Part shown: positions 1 to 11,941 of the stretch, one piece after another
Numbering within the stretch: the stretch's first letter is position 1
How the letters are laid out: each line of letters begins with the position of its first letter
NCBI RefSeq assembly: GCF_018873765.1
Contig: NC_057918.1
Location: 37,425,871 to 37,489,870, forward strand
Reading direction: 5' to 3'
Source: Telopea speciosissima
Taxonomy: Eukaryota > Streptophyta > Magnoliopsida > Proteales > Proteaceae
Length of the DNA stretch: 64,000 nucleotides
Notes under the pieces: generated by a model
The model's database searches: none
Told to the model about the DNA's origin: nothing
Seen by the model: the letters and a program-made list of their open reading frames with translations, nothing else
Program-made: the position numbers and the translations under genes

Positions 1-1048
1 AAGAAGACAGTCATGTTAACATTTTTTTTTATTAATCTCATAATGGGAAAGGGAAAGGGAGGTTACATGGTGACTTTATCTTTATATTTTATTAATCTCA
101 TAATTATCCCAGGTCACCCATGTCACCAATGTTCCATTTCCCATGGCCGCTGTCCCGTGTCCTTCTCGTTACCTTTTTTTTAAATCCCATAATTTATCAC
201 TTTCCATAAACACCCTTGTCTTTATGCTTAATTCAGCTCATATCCATATCTTAGGTTATTGCCTAGTCTATCCTGAAACAAATTCTAATTCCCTTCATGT
301 CCTATTGCTTCTTTATTTACTAATAACCCCTTTTGAATTATTGGTAATTTACCAAACTACCATTGCCTTTTAATACTTGGAGTATTGACAGTTTAGTGGA
401 TCCATAAGCAATCCGAGTTGGGTTTTGGAACCCCGGATTGCATTATTTGGTATATCACTACTGCACCCATGTACAGTTTGACCATCTAATTCACTGTTGC
501 ATTCGATCACTACCGGACTCATGTACGGTTTGATCACCATAATCTTTGGGTGGTCTCATAAGTATGGCTAGAATTTACAGAATTATCATTAATCGTATGT
601 TTGCAATTTTATTTCTTTGGTGGACCCCAGATCCCATTTGTTTGGGTTTGCAATTTTTTGAAGATTGGTACTTGCATGGCGTGATGGTTGTTATTGATGG
701 AGATTATCCACTCAGATTTGTTTAATTCAGGCTTATCTGGTATTTTATTTTCTACCGTGCGGGGGATATTGGATATTATTTTATTGGGATCTTATTTGTG
801 GCTACTTGATTATGGGATTTGTGTGATACTCATCCTTCGTGATGCTGGTTATTGTTGCCACATGTGGGTAGAATATTCATTATTGCATCCTTTGCATTAT
901 TTGTCCACGTGTAATGCTACAAGTGAAGGGGAAATTGGAGTTCTTATCAAATATTTGAAGATTGTTATTATTTGCTCAAGCCAGCTGAAGATTATTATTA
1001 TTTTTTCGGTGTTATATGCTCGTGTCCTCAATAATAATTTTATCTATG
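1..1048. other. No gene recognised
   Basis: AT-rich sequence with only short incidental open frames. The one structure seen is a degenerate direct repeat of about 31 bp (454-484 and 505-538), each copy carrying a 'catgtac.gtttga' core. This stretch and the Copia and LINE that follow could be intron of the kinase whose 3' exons start at 10256, but no upstream kinase exon is visible here. Confidence 0.5.
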
Positions 1049-1053
1049 AAGAT

Positions 1054-1273
1054 TGTTAGAATGCATATCCTGGGGCTCAAAAGAGTCTCATGATTAGCAC
1101 CTGGCGCTAATCACGAAATCTCTTCCAGCTCCACCGTGAGGCCCTTTTTGGTCTTTTCTTCTCTTACCTAAATCCTATATATTGTACTCTGTTCATCTCT
1201 TCTCTAATTAATTCATTATTTTATGGCTGCAACTCTTCTCTCCTTTCTCCTCCTCTGATTTTCGCAGGTTACA
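1054..1273 (+). repeat. 5' LTR of the 1049-5766 Copia element
   Basis: 220 bp, TG...CA ends, matched along its length by 5542-5761. It contains a T/C-rich stretch and a weak TATA-like 'cctatatattg' near 1170. Confidence 0.95.
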
Positions 1274-1285
1274 TGTTATCAGAGC
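1274..1285 (+). other. Primer binding site of Copia element
   Basis: 'tgttatcagagc' directly abuts the 5' LTR. It differs by one base from the usual Copia site complementary to the 3' end of initiator methionine tRNA (tggtatcagagc). Confidence 0.85.
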
Positions 1286-1679
1286 TAAGTTTCTAGGCTT
1301 GGTACATATATGCGCAAGTCCCTTTTCTTGTTTCTTCCTTTTCCTTTTCTCTTCTGTGATTTTCTACCCTAAAGAAGGGAGTGATTTTTCACCCCTGTGG
1401 TTTTACTGGTGTTTATTGATTGCGGATTGGGTGTACATGATGTAAATCTGCTCTTCCTCGATTAAAAGCAGATTTTTTTATTTGTTCGTGGTGATGTTTG
1501 TGGTTGTTTGATTGGCAATCAAGTGCCATATTGCAGGTCTGATGTTTTCGGGTGGTTCTTCCATGGTGGTATCAGTCCCATCGATTTTCCTTGAAGCCGT
1601 GGTTGGTGTGTGCTGATTTGATTGGTAACTCAATTGGTGTTATTTGTCAAGTTTTGGATCCTCTTTTCGAAGGGTCAGC

Positions 1680-4600
1680 ATGGGTGATGAAGATAAAAGC
1701 AGTGCAATGGTTACTGAGGTGGTGTCCTCGTCTTCCAATCGATCACAGAGAAGAAACTTGAAGGTGTTACAATTTTCAGCAATGGCGGAAAATTGTGAAA
1801 CTTGTTTTGACCGGTCGGAATCAGCAGTTACACTTGACAAGCCCCACACCAATGGATGATGCAACGTGGGAAATTTTTGATGCAAGAATTCTTGGTGGTG
1901 AGAATATTGCCTCTCTCACAGATATGTTTGCCTGTGTTCTTCACGTATCTCATGAGAGTTCTCATGATTCCACACCAATCGACAGTTCAGCTCTGGTTTC
2001 ACAAACTGGCGCTGGTGGTGATGGCCATGGAGATGGTGGTTACTGTGGGGGAAGTCGTGGACGTGGGGCTGGCCGTGGTACAGGGAGAGGGCCAACTCAG
2101 TAAGGTAACAACCAAAGTTATGGGCAGTCTAATGCCTATTCTGATGGATCGGGTGCTGTCTGGACTTGTCATCATTGTGGTCAACCTAGCCACATTCAGA
2201 GATTTTGCTGGAAGCTTCATGGGAAGCCTGGACAAAAGCAGTTTGCAAATTCCGCTCCTAGTAGTGATTCAGCCCCTCAGTCTCAACCTTCTGAGGGTAA
2301 GGTGATTGTTATGTCTGACGAAGAGTATGCACGGTACAACCAGTTCCAGATTTCACTGCCTACTTCTTCCACTGCTACATTGGTTAAGACAGGTAATGCC
2401 ATTGCATGCCTTTCCGCTGCTTCCCATCCCTAGATCATTGATTCAGGGGCATCGGATCACATGTCAGGAATGTCAAGTATCTTTTCTTCTTTGTCTCCAT
2501 CATCATCCAGTGTTACCTTAGCTGATGGATCTTTAGCAAAGATTAAGAGCACTGTTACTGTTCATCCTAATTCTTCGTTGTCCCTGTCCTCAGTTTTCTA
2601 CCTGCCGAATTTTCCATTTAATCTTATGTCTGTAAGTAAATTAACTAATACTTTTAATTGTTCAGTGACATTTTATCCCGGTTCTTGTGTTTTTCAAGAT
2701 CTTGCTATGAAGAAGTCAATTGGTAGAGGAAGTGAGTAGGGGGGCTGTATCTACTTGACGGCCCTCAGTCTGTTGCTTGCTCCAGTGTTGCTTCTCAACA
2801 TCAGATTCATTGTCGGCTTGGTCATCCTTCCTTGGAAAGTCTTAAGAAATTAGATTCTAGTTTTAATTTTCTTTCTAGTCTTGAGTGTGAGTCCTGTCAG
2901 TTTGGGAAACTCCACCGTGTGAGTTATCCCCCTAGAGTCAATAATCGTTCTGCTTCTTTTTCTTTGGTTCACTCTGATGTTTGGGGTCTGTATCCTGTCG
3001 TATCAAACTTGGTTTTAAATAATTTGTTACTTTTGTTGATGAACATTCAAGGACGACTTGGTTATATTTAATGAAAAATCGGTCTGAATTATTATCTATA
3101 TTTTGTGCTTTTATTTTTGAAATTTGAACTCAATTTGGTGTGAATGTGAAAGTCCTACGTAGTGATAATGCCAAAGTGTAGTTTTCTACTCCTTTTTCTG
3201 CATTTATGGTTCAGCATGGTATGGTTCACCAATCTTCCTATTTGACACACCAAACAAAACGGTGTGGCAGAAAGGAAAATCGACATCTAATGGAGGTTAC
3301 TCATTCCATGTTGTTTGAGATGAAGGTTCCCAAAAGTTTCTGGGCTGATGCTGTAATGACTACATGTTATCTTATTAATCGTATGCCTTCTTCCGTCTTC
3401 GAGGAGGAATTCCTCATTCCTTATTATTTCCAACTGAACCATTGTTTGCTTTACCACCTCGTATTTTTGGATGTGTGTTTTATTCGTGACCATCGGCCTG
3501 GTTTGTAAAATTGGATCCAAAAGCCATTAAGTGTATGTTTCTTGGGTATTCTCTTACCCAAAAGGGGTACCGCTGTTATTCTCCGTCTTTACGCAAATAT
3601 TTTATTACGGCTGATGTGTCCTTTGAATCCACGCCATACCATGTTGCTCCTGTCAATGCTTCTGAATTAGATGATGATTTCTCTGTGTATATTATTCAAT
3701 CTCCTGCATCTACATAACCAGCTCCTGCACAGGGACGACCGCCAATCCAGGTTTATGTCAGGCACCCACAAGTAGTTGCTGCCCCACCTGCTCTCACGGA
3801 CTCTGTCACGGCTTCTTTTGCTGCAGATCTTACTACGGATATTCCTCCTGTTGATCCTGTTGTTTATGATCTTGACATTTCTATTGCTAAACGAAAAGGT
3901 ATCCGTAGTTGTACTCGGCATTCTATTTCTAACTTTGTTTCTTACTCATCTTTGTCCCCTTCATTTCGTTCCTTTTTATCTACTGTTGAGGCCCATCCCC
4001 TTCCTTAGTTTGTGACAGAGGCATTGTCTAGTCCTGGCTGGAGGACAGCTATGGAAGAAGAATTAACGGTGTTAAAGGTGAATGATACTTAGGATATTGT
4101 ACCCGGTGCCCCAAGGAAAACTGCCATTGGATGTTGATGGGTGTATGCAGTGAAAGTGAATCCTGACGGTTCTCTTGCCCATGTGAAAGCTAGACTTGTA
4201 GCAAAGGGTTATGCATAGGTGTATGGTGTGAACTATTTAGATATCTTTTCACCTGTTGCCAAACTTTCCTCTGTTCATATTCTGATCTCTCTTGCAGCAA
4301 CGTACTACTGGCCTTTATTTCAGCTTGATGTCAAGAATGCATTACTACATGGTACTCTGCAAGAGGAGGTCTATATGGAGCAACCTCTAGGGTTTGTTGC
4401 TTAGGGGGGAGTTTGGAATGGTGTATAGATTGAAGAAGTCCTTGTATAGGCTGAAATAGTCCCCCCGTGCGTGGTTTGGCAGATTCACTGAGGTTATTCT
4501 TGCTTTTGGCCTGTCCAAGTATGGAAGTGATCACTCCTTTTATAGACAGTCAGGTGCAGGGAGAATTTTTCTGATTGTGTACGTTGATGATATTATCATT

Positions 4601-5530
4601 ACCGGTGATGATTCAGTTGGTATAGCTGAGTTGAAATCATATCTTCAACAGAAGTTTCAGACTAAGGATTTAGGGAAGTTGAAATATTTTTTGGGAATTG
4701 AAGTGCCTCAATCTCAGAAGGGAGTTTTTCTGTCACAACGAAAGTATGTATTGGATTTACTCACTGAGACAGGTATGCTTGGGGCTAAGCCTACTGACTC
4801 ACCCATGGACCAAAGTGTGAAACTTCTTGTTGAAGGAGGAGATGCTCTTGATGACCTAGAGAGATCTAGAAGACTAGTGGGTAAGCTGAACTACCTAACA
4901 GTTACTCGGCCCGACATTGCCTTTCCAGTTAGTGTGGTGAGCCAATTCCTTTCCTCTCCTCGGACCTCTCATTGGGATGCAATTGTTCATATTCTATGGT
5001 ATCTTAAAAGGGCTTCATTAGAGGAACTGTGTATCGAGATCATGGATATAACAAAATTGAAGGGTTTTCAAATGCTGATTGGGCATGATCTCCAATTGAC
5101 AGGAGGTCAACTATTGGATACTGCACGTTTGTTGGAGGATATCTTGTTTCATGGAAGAGCAAGAAGCAGAGTGTTGTAGCTCATTCCAGTGTTGAGTCAG
5201 AATATAGAGCTATGGCACAAATGACGTGTGAATTGATGTGGATACATCAACTATTGTTTGAGTTGGGCTTCAAGGCTTCAGTTCCCATACGATTATGGTG
5301 TGACAATCAGGCGTCAATTCATATTCTTCTAATCTTCTGTTTCGTGAGAGGACGAAGCACATTGAAATTGATTGCCATTTTGTTCGAGAAAAAATGCAAA
5401 GTGGATTGATTCTTCCATGTCATGTTAGAACTGGAGAACTACTTGCAGATGTGCTTACTAAGTCTTTGGGTAATGGGAGGATAGAATATATTTGTAACAA
5501 GTTGGGCATGATTGATATATATGCTCCAGC
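1680..5530 (+). pseudogene. Copia gag-pol, multiply disrupted
   Basis: Gag probably starts at the ATG at 1680 and shifts frame near 1800. It then shows a Gly/Arg-rich stretch, an in-frame TAA at 2101 and a CCHC zinc knuckle (CHHCGQPSHIQRFC, 2167-2208). The aspartic protease motif DSGAS lies at 2440-2454 just after an in-frame TAG at 2431. The integrase zinc region (H..H..CxxC) spans about 2810-2910, and the catalytic core (SDVWG, LRSDNA, then a frameshifted GVAERK region) about 2960-3280. RT runs from about 4030 to 4900 with YVDDIII at 4580-4600. RNase H (SSVESEYRAMA, then LWCDNQAS) is at 5185-5330 and the C-terminal LADVLTKS at 5445-5465. At least eight stops and several frameshifts rule out a functional product. 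Confidence 0.93.
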
Positions 5531-5532
5531 TT

Positions 5533-5541
5533 GAGGGGGAG
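5533..5541 (+). other. Polypurine tract of Copia element
   Basis: 'gagggggag' sits directly before the 3' LTR, the usual second-strand priming site. Confidence 0.85.
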
Positions 5542-5761
5542 TGTTAGAATGCATATCGTGGGGCTCAAACAGAGTCTTGTGATTAGCTCATGGCGCTTAT
5601 CACGAGATCTCTTCCAGCTCCACCGTGAGGTCCTTTTGGTCTTTTCTCCTTTTACCTAAATCCTATATACTGTACTCTGTTCTTCTCTTCATTAATTAAT
5701 TCATTATTTTACAGTTGCTACTCTTCTCTCTTTTCTCCTTCTATGATTTTCGGAGATTACA
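5542..5761 (+). repeat. 3' LTR of the 1049-5766 Copia element
   Basis: 220 bp, partner of 1054-1273, followed at once by the second AAGAT target copy. Confidence 0.95.
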
Positions 5762-5766
5762 AAGAT

Positions 5767-6498
5767 AGTTATTTATGGTATTCAGCAACAATGCAATTTA
5801 TCAATGGTCCACAACAACCTTATACTGTTTGGTTCATAACAACCTTAAGTTGTTTGGTTCCCAACAAACTGATGCTGAGTTATTTGATCTCCAGCAAGTC
5901 AGCAACATGTTTCTACTACTTGGACTCTAGCAACCTGATGTTGTTACTTGGTTCGCAATAACCTATACTGCATTTTTATCATTGTTTTGTAGTAACCTAT
6001 ACTGCGTTTTTACCAGTGCTTCACAGAAACCAATGCTACATTTCTTTTTCTATATCTTTTCTTTGTACAAATTACTACTTATTACTTGCCTTCCTTGGGA
6101 AGAGCTTATGATGTTGTTGTTGTTGCTGATATGCCATCGTGTATTGCGGATTAGTGTTCTCCACCAAATATTTTATTCGGTGCTGGCTAGATTTATTTGA
6201 CACACATTTTTTTCTCCACTTTTGATGTTGATGATTGGTATTGTTACCAAAATGAAGTTTTCTGTGCTTATTGACATCTATGACTGTTATTTTTGTTCAA
6301 GATTGGTGCTACTTTTAATATCAATTCTTGTTTCAAGCTGGATTTTTTTGAATATATCAGTGTTAGTGTATCGTGGGTAGTGTGGTGTACCGTGGTATGG
6401 TGTATGTTGTATCGTGGGATAGTATTTTAGTTAGAACTAGATTAGCTCTAAGTTAGCTTGTTAGTTGTTGTTTTCCTTTTATATTTATAACTCCTTGC
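5767..6498. other. No gene recognised
   Basis: Noncoding spacer between the Copia and the LINE. It holds a short repeated phrase 'acctatactgc.tttttac' (about 5962 and 5997) and nothing else I can assign. Confidence 0.5.
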
Positions 6499-8411
6499 AA
6501 TCAGTTTCAGTGTATCAAGGGTGAAGATGGAAGAATGCTAGTAAGGGATGAGGACATTGTGAAGAGATGGGACGAGTATGTGTGTGACCTACTAAATGGA
6601 GATAGGTCAAGTAGAATTGACTCAGATGAGTACTCTACCCAACATGATACCACATCATTGATATATAAGAAAGGTTAATGTGGCAGAAGTTAAAGAAGCC
6701 CTAAGAAAGATGAAAGCAAAGCAGACAAGACTCCAGGCCCAGATGAGATCCCAATGGAAGTGTGGAAAACCTTAGGAGGCTGTGGGGTTGATTGGCTAAC
6801 CAAACTGTTTAACAAGATTATGAACACAAGGAAGATGCCAGATGAATAGAGGAGAAGCATTGTTGTCCCGGTCTACAAAAATAAAGGTGATATCCAAAGC
6901 TACACTAACTACAGAAGCATAAAGCTAATGAGTCACACAATGAAACTTTGAGAGAAGGTTATTGGAGCCCGTTTGAGAAGAGAGACTCATAACTTGATGA
7001 ACCAATTTGGCTTTATGCCAGGTAGATCCATGACAGAAGCTATCTACTTATTGAGGAGGCTTATGGAAAGATATAGAGATAGCAAGAAGGATCTCCATAT
7101 GGTCTTTATCGACCTAGAAAAAGCGTATGACCAAGTCCCTAGAGATCTAGTCCAAAATGTTCTAGTGAAGAGGGGGGTGTCAAGTAAATATGTGGACGTT
7201 ATTAAAGATATGTATGAGGGCATGGCGACTTGTGTGAGATCTGTGGGAGGTCAGGATAAAGAATTCCCAATCACGATTGAATTATATTAAGGTTCAGCCT
7301 TAAGTCCTTAACTTTTTGCGCATATCATGGACGATATAACCAAGAGCATTCAAGACGAGATCCCTTGGTGTATGCTCTTCGCCGATGATATCGTTTTGGT
7401 GGATGAGAAAAAAGAAGGGATTAACTCTAAGTAAGAGCTTTGGAGGTCAACCTTGGAAACACGAGGATTTAAGATTAGTAGAACGAAGACGGAGTATATA
7501 TTGTGTAAGTTTAGTCACACTTTGATGGATACTGATATGGTGCGAATTGATGAAAGAGAGATACCACAAAGTGACTATTTTAGATATTTGGGGTCAATCA
7601 TAAATAAAGACGGTGACATAGAGGATGATGTGTTACAGAGGATTAAAGTGGAATGGATGAAGTGGAGAGGTGCGTCCGGAATGTTGTATGACCGATGTAT
7701 TCCTCTAAAGCTTAAATGAAAGTTCTATAGGACTGTTGTTCGCCCAACCATGATGTATGGGGCAGAATGTTGGGCAGTTAAGAAGTGTCATATTGATAAG
7801 CTTTGTGTAGCAAAGATGAGGATGTTAAGATGGATGTGTGGAAAAACAAGGACGGATAAAGTACATAATGAAGATGCAAGAGCGGACTTGGGAATTGCCC
7901 TGATCAATGACAAGCTCCGAGAGAGTCGTTTAAGGTGGTATGACCATATTCAACGGAGACCTAGGGACGCTCCTGTAAGGAGTGATATGATTCCGATTGA
8001 AGGAGCTAAAAGAGCTAGGGGCAGACCTAAAATGACCATAGGAAAAGTGGTGAGGAAGGACATGCATAGTCTAGGTCTGGTCCCAAGTATGACCTCAAAC
8101 AGAACCTATTGGAGGTCAAGGATCCATGTCGCAGACCCCATTTAGCTGAGATTATCCTGCGTGTTGGGTTGTGCCTTTTTCCTCTTACTACCTTTCATCT
8201 TTCTTTTATTTCCCATCTTCCATTTGTCCTTTTCCTTCGTCATTTCTCATCTCTTTCCCCATCCCTATTCTCCTATCTTTTCTTCACCTTTTGTTTTTTA
8301 GTATGACTCTGGTTTTATCTATTTTGTTTTGTTTGGATCAATGTCGCCGACCCCATTAAGTTGGGATAAGGCTGAGTTTGTTGTTCTTGTTGTTGTAATC
8401 AGACTCAGTGT
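6499..8411 (+). mobile_element. RTE-type LINE, 5' truncated
   Basis: A non-LTR reverse transcriptase runs from about 6514 to 8144. It is followed by a short 3' tail with 'cgaccccattaagttggg' and an end of (TTG)-like repeats at 8378-8396. This tail style and the RT type fit the plant RTE clade. The flanks carry a diverged 15-bp direct repeat, aatcagtttcagtgt at 6499-6513 and aatcagactcagtgt at 8397-8411 (13 of 15 identical), which I take as the target duplication. The endonuclease half is missing, as is usual after incomplete reverse transcription. Confidence 0.85.
6514..8144 (+). pseudogene. LINE reverse transcriptase and C-terminal domain remnant
   Basis: Visible blocks in order: TPGPDEIPMEVWK at about 6730; VPVYKNKGD at about 6868; RSIKLMSH at about 6916; NQFGFMPGRSMTEAIYLLR at about 7001; FIDLEKAYDQVPR at about 7105; the catalytic FADDIVL at about 7378; YFRYLGS at about 7576; then a C-terminal region with WAVKK, RMLRWMCG and GRPKMT to 8144. 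In-frame stops (for example near 6848, 7288 and 7431) and frameshifts interrupt it. Confidence 0.9.
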
Positions 8412-10255
8412 CTTGGTAGGATTCCCTACTAAGAGCTATTTTGACTTGGCGTTATATATATAAGACTAGCCCATGATAGGGGAATCATCCCATCGTGTTC
8501 TAGCACTCTCTCTCTCTCTCTCTTGGTTCTCTTCTTCTTCAGATTCTAGTTGGTAGTTTGAGGTTTTGTCACAGGATCAAAGGCCCAACACATACATAAC
8601 CCAAACCAAAGCTTATTTCCAGTAAAATAAGCCTATTTAGGTGATTTAACTGCATCAAGGACTTTATCAAAAACTTAAAAACAAATTCTTATTCTCAGCT
8701 AATGCAATCATAAACCAGCAATGAAGAACCCAAGGTCCATGTAACCATTAAAGGGCTTCCTAAGAAGGCTTAATCTTCTATTTTGAAGCCCGTATTAATT
8801 ATTAATGAAACCCAGCCTTTTATGAGGGGGCATCATAGGTCTTTTAATGCCTAACCTCGCTTTCGTGCATCAGTGGGACACTTGACTTCGTGGTTTAAAG
8901 CCATATGGTGTAATGGGAAAAATAGGAAATGAGCCACCTGCGTGTCAGTTAGCGTGGGAATTGAATTTCCATCGGAACCAGTCATTGATGGATGGTAGTT
9001 GAACCAGTTGGTTTAGAGCAAAGGGGTAAAATTTTTTGAAGATGATGTTTTAATATGTATGTTGTCATCAAACTAGATCAAATTGAACTCTCCCAGGTCC
9101 CATTCCATGTTGACTGTCAAGTCAGTTCTGGTAACTATGTATGACCTCGTCAAAGTTGTTTGAATTGAATTGGACTGAATGGTCATATCTGGAAATGAGT
9201 AAAATTAAAATTTGGGAAAGAGAACACTATGCGTGCAGTGCATCGCTCCTGTGGGCAGACACAGGGCCGCACAAAATGACTGTCGCGCCCTCAGGGATTT
9301 CCTCCTTTCAATGGGGGCTCGGCGATCATTTAGCGCGGTCCTGTGTCTGGGCGCAGGGGCCGTGAGCTGCAGGCGACCAGGTAAATTCTCTCCCTTAAAA
9401 TTTTCCTTGGGAATTAAGAATAAAATAAAGGCATAACTTTTTTTTAATTATATAGTTATAATTTATAAATCTAGGCTGGCTGTTGACTGCAAAGGAGTCT
9501 GATTCCATCTTTCTAGTTTAACCACCTGTTTTCACTAAAAATGGGGAACCTAACTAGAAAGCTGGAGTCTGATAGGGATTTTAATTCAATCGACCAGCCA
9601 GTCTGGTCGAGAGTTATTCTATGGTCACAAACTCACAATGCTTGTTGTGGATAAAAAAAATCATCAGAAATTGAGTTATATAACCATCCCTTTTAAGTCT
9701 AAGTTCTGACATATTTGATTAAGCAAGAGTGCATAAATTTTTTAGTCTATTGGTTGATAAAGGCTTGGAATCCCATGTTAGTCCTGCTTTCACGGGTCAC
9801 GGGAGGGCTGGATATGGTCCTAACATTTGACATTTTTGGACAAAGTACGCTCTCAAGACTCAAATGCACTGCTTCGCGCTGACAGCTTGAGGTTTTTATA
9901 TCATATTGAGCGACTACCCCCTTAATTCCATTGGTGGATGATGTTACAATTTATGTATTAAAGGCAATAGAATAGGTCTCCTGGTTGTGTGGTTGGGAGA
10001 TTAGCTGAATTGTTAGGATCTTGAAATTGAAGAACAAGTATTGTGCTTCAGGGTCATGAATTAGTTATGGAAAGAAATTGTGAATGGCATGGGCTAAGAG
10101 CCTGAAGGTTTTGTTTCATTAGCCACTTGCTGGAAAACGTGTTGTTTTGTCTAGATCATGCAGATATGGTATCATTTGCTTGGTTGGTTTTTGTTAAATT
10201 GTGCTTGGAAGGACATCGAATGGAAATCATGGTTTGTAGAACTGTTTTTCTGCAG
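8412..10255. other. No gene recognised; possible intron DNA of the kinase
   Basis: No kinase exon or other conserved coding block is visible. A CT microsatellite lies near 8506-8523. A GC-rich patch at about 9225-9385, with near-inverted phrases such as 'cctgtgggcagacacaggg' and 'ctgtgtctgggcgcag', stands out from the AT-rich flanks and may be a small repeat. The 3' splice acceptor of the first visible kinase exon (tttttctgcag) ends at 10255. Confidence 0.45.
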
Positions 10256-11941
10256 GATGATAATGATGAGCTCCGACGGTCTCCTGGGACTCCCGTGTTC
10301 ACTGCACCTGAGTGCTGTTTAGGTGAGAAATCTTAAAATTGCTCAGAAAAATCATGGACATGCAGGAGGTGTTGTGGTGATAAATTTTTTTATATATACT
10401 TCACATATGATGAACAGGTCTAACCTACCATCATGGTAAAGCGGCGGATACATGGGCCGTGGGTGTTACTTTGTACTGTATGGTTCTGGGTCGATACCCC
10501 TTTCTAGGAGAGACACTGCAGGATACATATGACAAGGTATGCTATTGTCTGCTTCACTGCTTTTGTGATATTATCTTCCTTTCATTTAATTAATCCTCTC
10601 TCCTTCCATAATACTACCGTTGAAGTGGTAATACATTTTAACAGACACTGCTACTGTCTCCTCCAGATTGTTAATAAACCTTTAATGATCTCGGAGGGCA
10701 TCAACCCACAGCTAAGGAACTTACTGGAAGGACTTCTCTGCAAAGGTTAGTTAATTCTCTTATTTTATTTCGTTTATTCTAATGGTCTTATCTGTTATGT
10801 TCTGTCTGCTGCACTCATCATGACCATCACCATAATTAACACAAAGGTGTTGCTACACAATTCACTTGGGTTTCTTAACTAGGCAAAGCTCAATTTAGTC
10901 CTGCGGCAGGTGATGGGCCTGATCCAAGCCATCTTTCAGATGGGTCACCCTTTGAATTGGGCATAATGTCAATTTTTGTTATTGTGCTATTTGGTTCACC
11001 ATTCATTGGGTAAACCTGTTACAACCACCTTGAAATTTAAAATTTTAAAAAGGATGCCCTAAACAGGGCCTTGTGTTGCCCCGTGATGAACGATATTTTC
11101 CATTTTGGTCACCAAGCATGCTGGAAGATTCCTTGGTCACTTGTATATCTTTGCTGGGTCGCTTACCTGGCAGCACAATGTTTGACTCGTCCTTGATTAT
11201 TATGTTCAGTTCTGCTACATGAGAAGTCAGTGCCATGGACTGCATGTAGCAGCAGACTCCTGACCCATGTTGGATCGATTCCCTATCAGAGAAGTTTCTG
11301 CAATTGATTTTCCTTTTGTCTGACAAAAAAAGAAGCAAAAATATGATGGTAATGTCCGGTACATGGTTGTCTGTATGGTTGGGAATGGACCACTAAAACT
11401 GATGTGGCAAAGCCAGAGGATACTCTCGTCTATTCAGCTATTAGAACTACCAGTCCTTCCTCCCCTCGGCAGAAAATGGCCGTTGGACTGAAAAACTTCT
11501 CTTCCAGATGAGAAACATTTGCCATTTCCCATTGGATTAAGTTTTCCTTCACCCAGGATGAAAAGTGAATCTCTTCACCAATGGTGTTGTGATGCTATGA
11601 TTGAACTCTGAGTTCATCATTAACTCCCACCCCCTATTTTTAATGGTCCAAAATGCCTTTCTCTAGTTCGATCAGAGGCTCAGATGGGGTAGATGAAGAG
11701 AGTCTCTCTTCACCATGGGTGGAGATAAACTGGTTCCATTTTAGTTATTGCTTTTGCTATTATTGCTTCTAAAACATCTCTTACTACAGATCCAAAACAG
11801 AGGCTTACTTTGGATGCTGTTGCAAGACATTCTTGGGTAGTTGGCGATGAAGGCCCTATCCCTCACTACCCTTGCTGGTGCAGGCGTGAGAGCTCTCAAC
11901 AGGAAGAATCTGGTGGTGGGGTAGACAATGAATATATATGA
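10256..11941 (+). CDS. GRIK: GRIK/SnAK-like protein kinase, 3' exons only
   Basis: Four exons (10256-10322, 10418-10536, 10667-10745, 11790-11941) have canonical GT..AG borders and join to 417 nt, giving 138 residues and a TGA stop. They encode the C-terminal half of a Ser/Thr kinase domain. The activation loop is RRSPGTPVFTAPECCLG, with the T-loop threonine and APE motif. Next come ADTWAVGVTLYCM (subdomain IX), GRYPFLGETLQDTYDK, EGLLCKDPKQRLTLDAV (subdomain XI Arg) and a short tail HYPCWCRRE. This pattern matches plant GRIK1/2 (SnRK1-activating kinases), which phosphorylate the SnRK1 T-loop in energy signalling. The ATP-binding N-terminal half is not in the 10 kb upstream; either a transposon-filled intron extends beyond the window or this is a 3' gene fragment. 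The frame is intact. The third intron is 1044 bp. Confidence 0.85.

Larger units (their letters stand above)
1049..5766 (+). mobile_element. Ty1/Copia LTR retrotransposon, full length, decayed
   Basis: Two 220-bp LTRs (1054-1273 and 5542-5761) begin TGTTAGAA and end ATTACA/GTTACA. The 5-bp sequence AAGAT lies immediately outside both ends (1049-1053 and 5762-5766), so this is one insertion with preserved target duplication. A primer site follows the left LTR and a polypurine tract precedes the right LTR. The domain order gag, protease, integrase, RT, RNase H is that of Copia. The LTRs differ at very roughly one base in ten by eye, and the interior has many stops and frameshifts, so the copy is old and cannot move by itself. 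Confidence 0.95.

Noticed and set aside
143..1059. Small ORFs at 143-373 and 688-1059 as genes
   Set aside because: No motif, AT-rich composition, and one runs into the LTR.
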